A DNA stretch of 45,196 bases, taken from the NCBI RefSeq assembly GCF_019264375.1, contig NZ_JAHVAI010000017.1, positions 1 to 45,196 on the forward strand, read 5' to 3'. The translations under genes were made by a program, and so were the position numbers. The DNA is from Sedimentimonas flavescens (GTDB lineage Bacteria > Pseudomonadota > Alphaproteobacteria > Rhodobacterales > Rhodobacteraceae). Shown here piece by piece: positions 1 through 8,367 of the stretch. The notes under the pieces are model-generated. The model made no database searches and was not told where the DNA came from. It was given only the letters and a program-made list of their open reading frames with translations. Position 1 is the first letter of the stretch. Each line of letters starts with the position of its first letter.

Positions 1-137
1 GCTCCCGCGGCGCAACCGCGCCAAACTCAACCGCGGACTCCGGCATCAGCTGGATGAATGTCGGGGGTCACAGCACCGGCGCCTTGGCTTGCTCGATCGC
101 GCACCGAGAGGCGACTACCGTAAACTTTGCGAAATTC

Positions 138-2006
138 TTACTTTGGCTGGATCAGGCCGGTGATCCGACGCACCGCAACCCGGCGATTGAGGCGCTCGGC
201 TTCCAGTGTCGGAACGATTGGAAAGCGTTCGCCGTAACCCTGGACGACAATGTTCTCGGGTCGCACGCCGAAATACTCGGACAGGGCCAGCGCAACGGTT
301 TCCGCGCGGCGGTCCGAAAGAAGCAAGTTGTAGCTTTCGTCACCGACAGCATCGGTATAGCCCTCAATCAGGAAAAGTTCCCGCGGATTTTCGTTAATCA
401 ACTCCACCATCAGCGAACCGATTTCCAGAAGCTGTTCCGCCTCGGAAGGCTCTATAGCAGCGGAGGCGGTTCTGAAGGTAATGTTTGACAGATTGATTTC
501 GGGCGCCAGGTCGCGAACTTCGCGGTACTCCCTGACCTGGCTCAAACTGAAGGCGCGTCCGAGGTCGCGACGTTCGGCAGCCCGAAGCGCCTCGCGCAGG
601 GTGTCCTTGTCGGTAGCGTCACGATAAGAGAGATCGGAGACAGTCGGTTTCGGCAACGCCTGAATTTCAACCGGCTCGAAACGTCTTGTGTCGTCAATAA
701 GCATTACTTCGGTGCCATTGCTATCAATCCTGGTGCGGCGCAAAACCCGACCCATGACGTCGCGGATCGTTACAATCTGGACACCATCCTGGCGCGTGAC
801 GAATGTGCGTGTCGAGCCATCATTGAAGGTTTCCGTGCGAACGTCGGACCCGGCCTCGCGGACGAGGATATCGTCGTCCTTCAGAACACTGAAATTGCCA
901 TATTGGTCCTGCACGACGACCCGGTCGCCCGTCTTTGCGGTAACTTTCTGGCCATTGGAAAGAACAGACCCGACAACAAGTGCGCCAAGCGCGAGCAGGC
1001 CGGCCTTTTCAAGAGTGCTCAGGCCACCATCCTTGGACTTGACCTTCGGCTCGACAAACTCTTCGCTGCTGGAACGCGTGGCCTCCTCGGTGACGGTTTG
1101 GGTTGTCACTTCAATGTCGGCACCATCTGTTGCTTCGGCTGTCACGACGGCAATCTCCGCCTGACTCATATCATCGGCACAGAGTGTTTCGCCTTTGGCG
1201 TCGAGCAGTTCGACAACACATTCCTTGGCTTGGGCGGCGGCGCGGGCTTCGTTTTCGGCGATTGCGGTTTCTTCGGCTTTCTTGACTTGTGCCAAGGCTT
1301 TGGCATCCGCGATCGCAGTTGTTTCCGCTTCCGACTTCGTTTTGGCGTCGGCTCTTGCCTCTGCTTCCGCAGCCTTCGCGGCTTTGGCTTCTGCTTTCGC
1401 GGCTTTGTCTGCGGCCTCGGCCTCAGCCTTTGCGGCAGCCAAAGCAGCCGCATCGGCATCTTCTTGCGCTTTTGCGTCAGTTTGATCTTTTGCTTTAAGT
1501 TCAGCGTCTGCTGCTTCCTGGGCTTTCAGGTCGGCGGCAGCCTCGGCGTCGGTAACCTTTTCCGTTTCGGCTGACGCAAGCGCTTCGGCGTCGGTCTTCG
1601 CCTTCGCATCGGCCGCGACCTGCGCGTCTTCCGTCGCTTTCACAGCGTCGACAGCAGCCTGTTCAATTGAACAGGCCTCGGCATTGGCTGCGCGCACGAT
1701 CCGCTCCGCCATAATTTCGTTGGATTCGCCCCTGTTTTTCTTGTCCTTCTTGTCCGCTGCATCATCGACTTCAAGTAGGCTTGGATCGCAGACAACCCCA
1801 GTGAATTTCAACTCCTCAAGACATGCCTCTTCGGCCGCCTTGGGTTTGCCGCTGAAATTCTCAAGACAGGCGAGAGTCGAGGCCAGCATCGCTTCGGGAA
1901 TAGCTCCCGGCGTCTCGGCTTTGGACTGCGCCAGCGCGGGCAGCGGCTGAAGAAACGACAGCACAAGAACCAGTGCGGTTGTGGAGTCCAATTTGTTCTT
2001 GATCAT
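138..2006 (-). CDS. OmpA-family outer-membrane/peptidoglycan-binding protein with long Ala-rich coiled coil
   Basis: A 622-aa protein that probably links the outer envelope to peptidoglycan. It opens with a Sec signal peptide (basic start, hydrophobic stretch, cleavage after ALA at about residue 26). Residues ~100-260 are a low-complexity Ala/Lys/Glu/Asp stretch typical of a coiled coil. A short hydrophobic Gly/Ala/Leu segment follows near residue 335, then a beta-rich linker, and an OmpA C-terminal domain from ~505 to 615 carrying the motif GYTDA...NLLLSDRRAETV, which in the family binds diaminopimelate. Upstream of the ATG, AGGAAGCGGAC provides a ribosome site. It is much longer than a plain OmpA domain protein because of the coiled coil. 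The OmpA domain is certain; the exact role is inferred. Confidence 0.9.
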   Translation of the reverse strand: MIKNKLDSTTALVLVLSFLQPLPALAQSKAETPGAIPEAMLASTLACLENFSGKPKAAEEACLEELKFTGVVCDPSLLEVDDAADKKDKKNRGESNEIMAERIVRAANAEACSIEQAAVDAVKATEDAQVAADAKAKTDAEALASAETEKVTDAEAAADLKAQEAADAELKAKDQTDAKAQEDADAAALAAAKAEAEAADKAAKAEAKAAKAAEAEARADAKTKSEAETTAIADAKALAQVKKAEETAIAENEARAAAQAKECVVELLDAKGETLCADDMSQAEIAVVTAEATDGADIEVTTQTVTEEATRSSSEEFVEPKVKSKDGGLSTLEKAGLLALGALVVGSVLSNGQKVTAKTGDRVVVQDQYGNFSVLKDDDILVREAGSDVRTETFNDGSTRTFVTRQDGVQIVTIRDVMGRVLRRTRIDSNGTEVMLIDDTRRFEPVEIQALPKPTVSDLSYRDATDKDTLREALRAAERRDLGRAFSLSQVREYREVRDLAPEINLSNITFRTASAAIEPSEAEQLLEIGSLMVELINENPRELFLIEGYTDAVGDESYNLLLSDRRAETVALALSEYFGVRPENIVVQGYGERFPIVPTLEAERLNRRVAVRRITGLIQPK

Positions 2007-2447
2007 GTCCGCTTCCTATTGATTGATCATTCTCCGCCAATTTAACCCAAGAGATGCGCAAAAAGGCAGAGCAATGAATAATTAAAGACCCCAGTTACAG
2101 ACGAACGGTGAGGACCAGAACGACGATAACGATAAAGATCACACAGAGAGCGCCGAGGCCGCCATGTTCGAAACCACAGCTATATTCCCTAAATCGACCG
2201 AGCACCCCTCATCCCGACTGCATTAAATTCTGTAATGCAGAGCGCCGCACTAACTTGCGTCAACATACCAAAGGATTTTGCGCTTCCTCAGGTCGCAAGA
2301 TCCGCCCCGCGGTGAGTTCTGAAACGTCCTTGTAAGCAAATGTGCACTCTCCTGCCGGCGCTGTCCTACCCAGACGCCATCCGTCTCTCGGCGTCCGGCG
2401 GCCCGAAAATCAGCCGGCTGCGTCGGATAACGTCCAACGGCTAATAC
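2007..2447. other. Gene-poor stretch upstream of the OmpA gene
   Basis: This holds the divergent upstream region of the OmpA gene, one possible 36-codon membrane peptide on the minus strand (listed separately), and otherwise no coding frame that looks real. Several short frames exist but lack recognisable composition or ribosome sites. Confidence 0.5.
2095..2205 (-). CDS. Possible 36-aa single-span membrane peptide
   Basis: From a GTG at 2205 the minus strand reads a short polar, aromatic and glycine-containing head followed by an unbroken hydrophobic run (VIFIVIVVLVL) and a basic end before TAA. It resembles the other very small membrane proteins in this region (7964, 8180, 12834). The start is weak: the purine-rich GAGGG lies directly against the GTG. 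I do not recognise a family, and the reading frame could be fortuitous. Confidence 0.25.
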   Translation of the reverse strand: MLGRFREYSCGFEHGGLGALCVIFIVIVVLVLTVRL

Positions 2448-2552
2448 ATGTCAGGCGAAACGAGAGCAGAGGCCAAGCGCCAAGCCGAAAAGGTCGAGAG
2501 CAAGGTCCGCAATGCCGCGTGCGGCATCAAGAACACTATCCGCGACACCTAG
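2448..2552 (+). pseudogene. Relic of a CsbD-family stress gene (3' part only)
   Basis: From ATG 2448 a 34-codon frame ends in QAEKVESKVRNAACGIKNT-IRDT, which matches residue for residue most of the C-terminal half of the intact CsbD protein at 7673-7846 (QADKVEGKVQNAVGGIKDT-IRDA). The N-terminal half of the family, including the region corresponding to the first 30 residues, is absent and no ribosome site precedes the ATG. I read this as the 3' remnant of a duplicated csbD gene. It could still be translated as a short peptide. Confidence 0.7.
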
Positions 2553-2698
2553 GAATCCGGGCGTTACGCGCGTGGTTCGACACAATGAGGAAGAACCCAG
2601 CAGTGTCCCCGCCCGACTGAGTGGCGGAGCGCTCGCGCGGCACAAGTGGCCGGGACCTCGTACTCGGAGAGACAAGTTCGAATTCGTCTGCCAGCGCC

Positions 2699-3736
2699 TC
2701 ACGCTTTGGTCTTGGCCAGAAATGTCGTCCAGACCGCGATAAACATGGCCGCTATAACCGGGCCCGTGATGAAACCCTGTATGCCAAACGTCGCGATCCC
2801 GCCGATGGTCGAAATCAGGACGACATAGTGGGGCATCCGCGTTGCTTGCCCCACAAGCCATGGCCGGGCGATGTTGTCGATCAGGCCGATGACCATGACG
2901 CCATAGACCATCAGGGCAATTCCTTTCCAGATCACTCCATTGGCAAGGAAATATATTGCCATTGGCCCCCAGACCAGTGCCGCCCCGAACACGGGAACCA
3001 GCGACATCAGCGACATCAGCACCGTCCACAGAGTCACCGCATGGACCCCCAGGAACCAGAACCCCAGTCCGCCAAGGCTGCCCTGCAAAAGGGATACCAG
3101 GATGTCCCCACGTACCGTGGCGCGAACGACGACGCCGAGTGTGTGAAACAAGTCCTCCATGAGATCGGTCTCCATCGGAATGGCCGACTTGATGCGCTCC
3201 AAAATCGCATCACCATCGCGAAACAGAAAGAACATCAGATACAGCATGACGCCCAGCCCGACGAACAATCCGACTGTGTTCTGCCCGAAGTACAGGATCG
3301 TCGGCGTATTGGTCCCGAACCAACTGGTGGACGAGTCAGCGATCGAGCGCAGCGCCGCCGTAAGATTGCCAAGCCCCAGCCGTTGCAGAGCGGCTTTTGA
3401 CCACGCAGGCAAACTATCCAGAACGGACTGGAACATCTGATACAGATTGATCTCGCCTGACTCCACGGAGGCAATCAGGCTGTTCGCCTCCCTGACCACG
3501 GCAGTCAGGATCAGAAGTGTTGGCAGGATGATCAAGAGCAGGAAGCCCGTGATCATTATCAATGCCGCCAGATTGCGACGCTGGCCCAGATGCTGCGACA
3601 GACGGCTGGCCATGGGGTCAAGCACGATCACGAAAGCAACCGCCCAGAAGACGGCACCGAACAGCGGCCAGAGAACCCAGCCAAAGGCAAGGGTGACAAG
3701 GGCAATCAAGACGACAAACGTCCGGTTCCGTGCCAT
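2699..3736 (-). CDS. AI-2E family transporter (PerM/YdiK-like permease)
   Basis: A 345-aa integral membrane protein with the layout of the AI-2E transporter family: two N-terminal hydrophobic spans, a soluble middle (about residues 90-200) and a cluster of spans in the C-terminal half, including the family-typical VPVFGAALVWGP and the glycine-rich GGIATFGIQGFITGP. Members export small molecules or act as Na+/H+ exchangers; the substrate here is unknown. I start at ATG 3736 because GGGAGGG lies 7 nt upstream; an upstream in-frame ATG at 3811 lacks a site and adds a non-membrane tail. It is transcribed away from the SH3 gene's end, alone. Confidence 0.88.
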   Translation of the reverse strand: MARNRTFVVLIALVTLAFGWVLWPLFGAVFWAVAFVIVLDPMASRLSQHLGQRRNLAALIMITGFLLLIILPTLLILTAVVREANSLIASVESGEINLYQMFQSVLDSLPAWSKAALQRLGLGNLTAALRSIADSSTSWFGTNTPTILYFGQNTVGLFVGLGVMLYLMFFLFRDGDAILERIKSAIPMETDLMEDLFHTLGVVVRATVRGDILVSLLQGSLGGLGFWFLGVHAVTLWTVLMSLMSLVPVFGAALVWGPMAIYFLANGVIWKGIALMVYGVMVIGLIDNIARPWLVGQATRMPHYVVLISTIGGIATFGIQGFITGPVIAAMFIAVWTTFLAKTKA

Positions 3737-4075
3737 GTACCCTCCCGTTTTACCCTTCTCTTCGTGCGAACATTGATAGCTTAAACTGACATTCCCCAAG
3801 TGGAACGCCAACTCATTGATGGGTGTCGACGTTTTACGCAGCGCTCAAGCCGCTTGGCGGGGCGGTGCCTTGGTTCCGGCACGGCTTGGGCGCACAGAGC
3901 AGGTCGCGCGGCTCATGGAAACGATCCCGCCGGCGGAAGGGTAACGCTTCTTCATAAGCCAGAATTGCAGATTATTCGACATCCAAACGGACGTAATGTC
4001 ATGAAACCAAGCTGTCGGTCGGCCCATTGTGCACGGGCCGACCAATCTGCAGAACGTCGTGCGTCCGCTCGGATA
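3737..4075. other. Intergenic stretch between SH3-protein and AI-2E genes
   Basis: Apart from the likely terminator hairpin at 4017-4043 and the AI-2E gene's upstream sequence, I see no credible gene in these 339 bases. Confidence 0.5.
4017..4043 (-). terminator. Hairpin downstream of the SH3/glycine-zipper gene
   Basis: GGTCGGCCC (4017-4025) pairs perfectly with GGGCCGACC (4035-4043) around a 9-nt loop, about 30 bases beyond the stop codon of the minus-strand gene at 4076. No long U tract follows, so it may be a weak terminator or a 3' stabilising hairpin. Confidence 0.45.
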
Positions 4076-4729
4076 TTACCGGACGATGTGGACGACCTTG
4101 CGGTCTTTCGTCTCCACCAGAACCAACACACCGTTGATGTATGCATATTCATAGGTGCTTTCGGGAACCGGAGCCAACATAACCGTATCCGGAATCCCAG
4201 CACCGACGACAACTTCGCCGTCCAGATAGATCGGGTCGACGGGGTTGCTCTTGACATAAGTGACAACGGTCGGATCGGGTTCAACCGAAGCGCCAACGGC
4301 ACCTCCGACGATTGCGCCAACGACCGCACCAACCGGGCCGGCTACAAGCGCACCGGCAATGGCTCCCGTGGCGAGCCCACCAGCGGTTGCCGCTTGCTCA
4401 TTGTCATACGTGACTGTTTTGAGGACTACCCGCTTGTCGCCGGAGGCAAGTGCGACCGGTGCGTTCTCGATCGTTGTTGCCAGATAATTGCCCGCGGCCC
4501 ATCCTGACGTCTCGCCGTGGGTGACTCGGCACCAGCTCGCGTCGGTAAGGCATCCTTGCACCATAACTGTGTCATTCGCCGGGATCACATCGACGATCGA
4601 ATGCATCGGACCGGGTCCGTCGCGCATGTTGAGATCGGTCCAGGCCGTAGCCTGGGTTTCAGCGGTCGCGGCGCCAGCAATCAGACCGGCAACAACCGAC
4701 ATACCTAAAATTGTCTTGATAAACATCAT
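4076..4729 (-). CDS. Secreted SH3b-domain protein with glycine zipper and DUF1236-like tail
   Basis: A 217-aa exported protein. Residues 1-24 form a signal peptide (cleavage after ATA). Residues ~28-85 are a bacterial SH3 domain (LNMRDGPGPMHSIVDVIPAN and WCRVTHGETSGWAAGNYL are the typical RxGPG and GWVxxxYL blocks). Residues ~112-150 form a glycine zipper (GAIAGALVAGPVGAVVGAIV), and the last ~60 residues match the DUF1236 pattern of SH3 proteins in alphaproteobacteria. It probably acts in the periplasm or envelope. AAGGAAA lies just upstream of the first of two adjacent ATGs. An FNR-like box lies 176 bp upstream. Confidence 0.82.
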   Translation of the reverse strand: MMFIKTILGMSVVAGLIAGAATAETQATAWTDLNMRDGPGPMHSIVDVIPANDTVMVQGCLTDASWCRVTHGETSGWAAGNYLATTIENAPVALASGDKRVVLKTVTYDNEQAATAGGLATGAIAGALVAGPVGAVVGAIVGGAVGASVEPDPTVVTYVKSNPVDPIYLDGEVVVGAGIPDTVMLAPVPESTYEYAYINGVLVLVETKDRKVVHIVR

Positions 4730-4904
4730 GTTTCCTTTTCAACGGAGACGCAAAGCGTGGTTCTTTGGACCGCCCCTTTCAAAAGGGCGTTCCGGACATG
4801 CCATCGCAATGCTGTAGAGGTTGGCCTGCAGCAAGCTTTCGCTGCTGTGTCCCGACGGAGTCGTCGGATGAACCAACATTACGCAGATTGTCCGGGCCGG
4901 CTGA

Positions 4905-4918
4905 CTGATATGCATCAG
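4905..4918. promoter_or_regulatory. Crp/Fnr-type box CTGATATGCATCAG
   Basis: A perfect 14-bp palindrome of the form CTGAT-N4-ATCAG, one base per arm away from the FNR/FnrL consensus TTGAT-N4-ATCAA. It lies upstream of the minus-strand SH3 gene and 70 bases from the IS end. Similar boxes occur at 9150, 13429 and 19164. Confidence 0.5.
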
Positions 4919-4988
4919 CCCGACACCCCATTTCAGTAAATTCCGTGACTACGGACGAATGAAACATGTTGCGCTACCTGTACCGGCA

Positions 4989-6029
4989 GGCTCTGTTGCA
5001 CAAATCGGGTGATGGCGGGGGTTCCCCTTTCCCCGGACAGACTCATCCCACAGCTTCTGTGATGGGTATACCGAGGGCGGTGAAGCCGTTGAGGACGGCA
5101 ACCCGGATCTGGAACTCGGCAACCTGACGGTCGAACTCGCGCGCGGAGAGCCGCTGGCCCAGCAGCTTGACGCAGTGCATCTTGGTTTCTGCGCGGCTTC
5201 GGCGGTGATACCCGCTCCATCGTCGCCAGATCGTCCGGCCGAGACATTTCGATGTGCGCAGGATCTCGTTTCGCGCGATTGCCCCGGCTGTGTCGGGCTT
5301 CCAGGGTTTGGCGTTCTTGCGGGCTGGAATGATGGCGGCAGCACCACGGGCGGCGATGGCGTCGTGACACTTGCGGGTGTCGAAGGCGCCGTCGGCGGTG
5401 ACACTGCCGATCTCCTGATCGGGCGGGATTTGGTCGAGCTGCATCGGCGCATCGCCTACATCGCTGGTGGTGAACTCGGCGGCTCGGATTTCCAGTGTTT
5501 TCTCGTCGATCCCGATGTGGAGCTTGCGCCAGACCCGCCGTTTCGGGCCGCCGTGCTTGCGCGCGTTCCACTCCCCCTCGCCCTCGACCTTGATGCCCGT
5601 GCTGTCGACCAGCAGGTGAAGTGGACCCTCTGACCCGCGGTAGGGAATGTTGACCTTCAAGGTCTTCTGGCGACGGCTGAGCGTGCTGAAGTCCGGCACC
5701 GTCCAGTCCAGACCGATCAGCCGCAGCAGGCTCTCGACAAACCCGGTCGTCTGCCTGAGCGCCATGCCGAAAAGAACTTTCATCGTCAGGCAAGTCTGGA
5801 TCGCCGCATCGCTGTAGTCGGGCTGTCGACCGCGTTTGCCGGTCGGCACAGCCTCCCATGTCATGGCGGGATCAAACCAGATCGTCAGCGAGCCACGGCG
5901 CTTGAGCGCTTCGTTATAGGCCGGCCAGTTCCTGGTCTTGTAGGCGGGGGGGATGGGTCTGCTCATGCACACCAGCTACCACACTGGATTCACGAGATGA
6001 ATCCCTCACGGGATTTGTGCAACAGAGCC
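4989..6029 (-). mobile_element. IS5-family (IS903-group) insertion sequence
   Basis: A 1041-bp element bounded by perfect 18-bp inverted repeats: GGCTCTGTTGCACAAATC at 4989-5006 and its complement at 6012-6029. The termini resemble those of IS903, and the single transposase frame (5043-5972) fills the element. IS903-group elements make 9-bp target duplications; here the flanking 9-mers (GTACCGGCA and GTATCCGCC) agree at only 6 of 9 positions, so either the duplication has decayed or one flank was exchanged by recombination. Confidence 0.92.
5043..5972 (-). CDS. IS5-family transposase (IS903 group)
   Basis: A 309-aa DDE transposase that cuts and joins the IS ends. The catalytic triad is visible: D in LLVDSTGIKVEG, D in TADGAFDT, and E in RRSRAETKM near the C-terminus, followed by the Y/K-type C-terminal helix. 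The N-terminal block NWPAYNEALKRRGSLTIWFD is characteristic of this group in Rhodobacteraceae. The frame is intact and full length, so the element may still be active. An alternative start two codons on (MSRP, 5966) is equally possible. Confidence 0.95.
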   Translation of the reverse strand: MCMSRPIPPAYKTRNWPAYNEALKRRGSLTIWFDPAMTWEAVPTGKRGRQPDYSDAAIQTCLTMKVLFGMALRQTTGFVESLLRLIGLDWTVPDFSTLSRRQKTLKVNIPYRGSEGPLHLLVDSTGIKVEGEGEWNARKHGGPKRRVWRKLHIGIDEKTLEIRAAEFTTSDVGDAPMQLDQIPPDQEIGSVTADGAFDTRKCHDAIAARGAAAIIPARKNAKPWKPDTAGAIARNEILRTSKCLGRTIWRRWSGYHRRSRAETKMHCVKLLGQRLSAREFDRQVAEFQIRVAVLNGFTALGIPITEAVG

Positions 6030-6354
6030 GTATCCGCCATTTCTGTGCCTGTTTCCAAGTCGTCGGCTGCCAAGCGCGAAACACTGGGTGGAGCGGCGCG
6101 GAAAATCGTCAGGCTGACCTCGGCCAAACTCCACCGTTTCGTTAACGTTCCTCCAGAAACAGCGGAAATTGCGGCTCCAGACCAACCTACATCAGTATGA
6201 GAGAACGAGGGTGGTGCCATAGTCTGATCGTCCGCCGAACATCGCTGGGCATGTACCAGTCCGAGTGAGCCTGAAACACGTGGGGCAAGCTGTTCCCTCG
6301 TCCCCATGTCCCGCGTGTTTCTCGTTTCCGGACCGTCCAGGAAAGGACAATCCA
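6030..6354. other. Intergenic stretch right of the IS
   Basis: No credible gene is visible between the IS right end and the 65-aa gene. It presumably carries that gene's promoter; I could not pick out a convincing -35/-10 pair. Confidence 0.4.
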
Positions 6355-6552
6355 ATGACACCCGAAACCAACAAATCCACGAACGTCGCCGACAAGATGA
6401 AGACCGTGAAGGCCGCGTGGGACAACGCGCCCGCAGGCCCCAAGAAAGATGCGGCGCTGAAGCATTACCAGGCGGCCGAGAAGGCCCATACGGCCAACAA
6501 CGACGCCGAAACACACAAGTCCCTCGACGCTGCGACTCACGCTCTCGCGTAA
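6355..6552 (+). CDS. Small charged hypothetical protein (65 aa)
   Basis: A 65-aa soluble, Ala/Lys-rich, probably helical protein with the repeat-like pattern KAAWDNAPAGPKKDAALKHY followed by QAAEKAHTANNDAE. Start chosen at ATG 6355 because AGGAAAGGA lies 8 nt upstream. I do not recognise a named family, but similar small helical proteins accompany CsbD and other stress genes in alphaproteobacteria. A short imperfect hairpin (CCCGG/CCGGG at 6569-6587) follows the stop. Confidence 0.65.
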   Translation: MTPETNKSTNVADKMKTVKAAWDNAPAGPKKDAALKHYQAAEKAHTANNDAETHKSLDAATHALA

Positions 6553-6944
6553 CAAGTCGGCAAGTCTGCCCGGTAATACATGCCGGGTAGGCGGACGCGG
6601 AAGACCGACTAAGGAATTCCCGCCCAGATCCCTACAACCATTTCATGAAGACCTGATTTCAAAAGTATCACGGGTGGCGAGTCCTTTTTGCCTCGCCACC
6701 CGTTATTCTATTTGACGATGCGCGTGGGCAATCAGCGCCGCCGAACATCCCTCTACCACCGCCGCGCATCGGGATGGCAGTGTGATCCGGTGGAGTCGTT
6801 TTTCGACACAACAGTATTCTTTTCCTTGGGCTGATTAGGGTTAGTGCGGCCCTTGAGAAAACAGGCGAAAAGACTCCATCGCCTGGTTCGGAACATGGCA
6901 CCACGTCATCTTCTGGAAAGCCGCGCTTTAAAAGGACAAGTTCC
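6553..6944. other. Intergenic stretch with a strong hairpin
   Basis: The 392 bases between the 65-aa gene and the OmpA lipoprotein gene hold the hairpin at 6670-6703 and the upstream region of the lipoprotein; no gene is seen. Confidence 0.5.
6670..6710 (+). terminator. Intrinsic terminator-like hairpin
   Basis: ACGGGTGGCGAG (6670-6681) pairs perfectly with CTCGCCACCCGT (6692-6703) across a 10-nt loop and is followed by TATTCTA-TTT. It lies about 120 bases after the 65-aa gene and insulates the OmpA lipoprotein gene. Confidence 0.7.
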
Positions 6945-7580
6945 ATGATCAAGATTGCTGGAATTCTCTCTGCCGCAACCGGCCTCGCTCTGGCGGGCTG
7001 CACCTACAACGATGGCACGGCCAACCAGCCGGCCACCGGCGCTATCATCGGAGGCGTGACAGGGGCGGCCATTGGCAACGCAATCGGCGATGACACGCGC
7101 TCGACCATTATCGGCGGTGCCATCGGCGCTGCTGTGGGCGGCGCCATCGGGGCGAACATGGCCCAACAGGAACGCGAGTTGAATCAACAACTGGCGGGCA
7201 GCGGCGCGGTCGTCACCAATACCGGCAGCCAGTTGCGTGTTATCCTACCCGAAGGCGTGACCTTCCCGACGGGATCCGCCACTGTAGCCTCTAGTTTCCT
7301 GCCAGCCCTGCGCGAGGTCGCCCGTTCGCTGAACGCGCACCCAAACTCGACGGTCCGTGTCGTGGGTCATACCGACACCGTTGGCTCTGCCGCTTACAAT
7401 CAACAGCTGAGCGAAGATCGGGCGTTGGCCGTGGCACGCATCCTGATCAGGTACGGCGTATCCACTTCGCGGATTTCCTATTCCGGTCGCGGCTACAACG
7501 AGCCGATCACGACCAACGCCACGGCCGCCGGCAGGGCGCAAAACCGTCGCGTCGAAATCGTGATCACGCCCACGCGCTGA
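6945..7580 (+). CDS. OmpA-family lipoprotein with glycine zipper (YiaD-like)
   Basis: A 211-aa envelope lipoprotein. The signal peptide ends in a lipobox LALAGC, with Cys ~18 as the lipidated residue. Residues ~28-70 contain two glycine-zipper blocks (GAIIGGVTGAAIGNAIGDD and TIIGGAIGAAVGGAIGAN), which suggest oligomeric membrane insertion. Residues ~100-208 form an OmpA C-terminal domain with VVGHTDTVGS and NQQLSEDRALAVARIL, the peptidoglycan-binding signature. AAAAGGACAAG precedes the ATG. Homologues such as YiaD are stress-induced. It is followed 92 bases later by csbD in the same direction. Confidence 0.92.
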   Translation: MIKIAGILSAATGLALAGCTYNDGTANQPATGAIIGGVTGAAIGNAIGDDTRSTIIGGAIGAAVGGAIGANMAQQERELNQQLAGSGAVVTNTGSQLRVILPEGVTFPTGSATVASSFLPALREVARSLNAHPNSTVRVVGHTDTVGSAAYNQQLSEDRALAVARILIRYGVSTSRISYSGRGYNEPITTNATAAGRAQNRRVEIVITPTR

Positions 7581-7672
7581 CCGGCATCAATGCGCAAGCA
7601 ACGCATCGCCGGCAGCATAACTTCTGGTCGCACCGGATTTGGCGATCACCTACCTTCGGAAAGGAATACGCA

Positions 7673-7846
7673 ATGGACAAGGATCGGGTTATCGGCTCGG
7701 CCAAGGTCGTGAAGGGTAAGATCAAGGTTGCCGTCGGCAAGGCGGTCGGCGACGCCAAGCTCGAAGCGGAGGGCCAGGCCGACAAGGTCGAGGGCAAAGT
7801 CCAGAACGCTGTCGGCGGCATCAAGGATACGATCCGTGACGCCTAG
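7673..7846 (+). CDS. CsbD family stress-response protein
   Basis: A 57-aa small hydrophilic protein. The pattern MDKDRVIGSAKVVKGKIK, then EAEGQADKVEGKVQ and the ending GGIKDTIRDA is that of the CsbD-like family, which is induced by general stress in many bacteria although its biochemical role is not known. Start at ATG 7673 with GGAAAGGA about 8 nt upstream. It is the intact relative of the fragment at 2448-2552. Confidence 0.88.
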   Translation: MDKDRVIGSAKVVKGKIKVAVGKAVGDAKLEAEGQADKVEGKVQNAVGGIKDTIRDA

Positions 7847-7963
7847 AGCCCCAGTGCTCCGAGCATCCGCTCATTCGCAGGCAATGGTCCCGGCGGCGTG
7901 CTCTCATTGCGGCCACGGTTCCGCTTTGCAAGAGAGTTCCACGTACCAGCGAGGACAATTTCG

Positions 7964-8104
7964 ATGAGCCGGAACTTGCTTCTCATCCTGACCGGTGTGC
8001 TCGCCGTCTGCCTCATTGGCGCAGGCTATCTCTACTATCAGGAACGCCAAAGCGGCATCGACATCGAGATCAACGAGCATGGCGTGACCATCGAAGGGAA
8101 CTGA
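7964..8104 (+). CDS. 46-aa single-span membrane protein
   Basis: One hydrophobic span at about residues 4-23 (LLLILTGVLAVCLIGAGYLY) followed by a short acidic tail ending in INEHGVTIEGN. The ATG at 7964 follows GCGAGGACAATTTCG. Small proteins of this shape are common beside DUF3309 genes in Rhodobacterales and rhizobia; I know of no assigned function. Confidence 0.65.
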   Translation: MSRNLLLILTGVLAVCLIGAGYLYYQERQSGIDIEINEHGVTIEGN

Positions 8105-8179
8105 AACGGCCTTGTGCCGAAAATACCACCATCGGAGCGTCTCGCATGACGAGCGCGCCCCAACATAGGAGAAAGCGCC

Positions 8180-8344
8180 ATGTCACTTGGTACGATCCTG
8201 ATCATTATTCTTGTGATTTTTCTGCTCGGCGGGTTCAGCGGGCGCTTCGGTGGCTATGGCTACGGCTTCGGTCATGCCGGAACCGGCGTTATTGGTACTG
8301 TGTTGATCATCGTGGTCATCCTGATGCTGCTGGGTCGCATCTGA
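8180..8344 (+). CDS. DUF3309 family small membrane protein
   Basis: A 54-aa protein with two hydrophobic segments (MSLGTILIIILVIFLLGG and VIGTVLIIVVILMLLGRI) separated by a Gly/Tyr-rich loop; this is the DUF3309 pattern, including the conserved start MSLGTIL and end LLGRI. The ribosome site is TAGGAGAAAG. Function is unknown; the family is often found with stress and envelope genes, as here. It ends 23 bases before the convergent Crp/Fnr gene. Confidence 0.85.
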   Translation: MSLGTILIIILVIFLLGGFSGRFGGYGYGFGHAGTGVIGTVLIIVVILMLLGRI

Positions 8345-8367
8345 AGGCAGGCCAATGCGCAGCGACG

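Noticed and set aside
903-1574. Gly/Phe/Cys-rich plus-strand frame
   Set aside because: Produced by reading the Ala/Lys/Glu coiled-coil repeat of the OmpA gene backwards.
3550-3561. TGAT-N4-ATCA core
   Set aside because: It is inside the AI-2E transporter coding sequence and one such core is expected by chance in a window this size.
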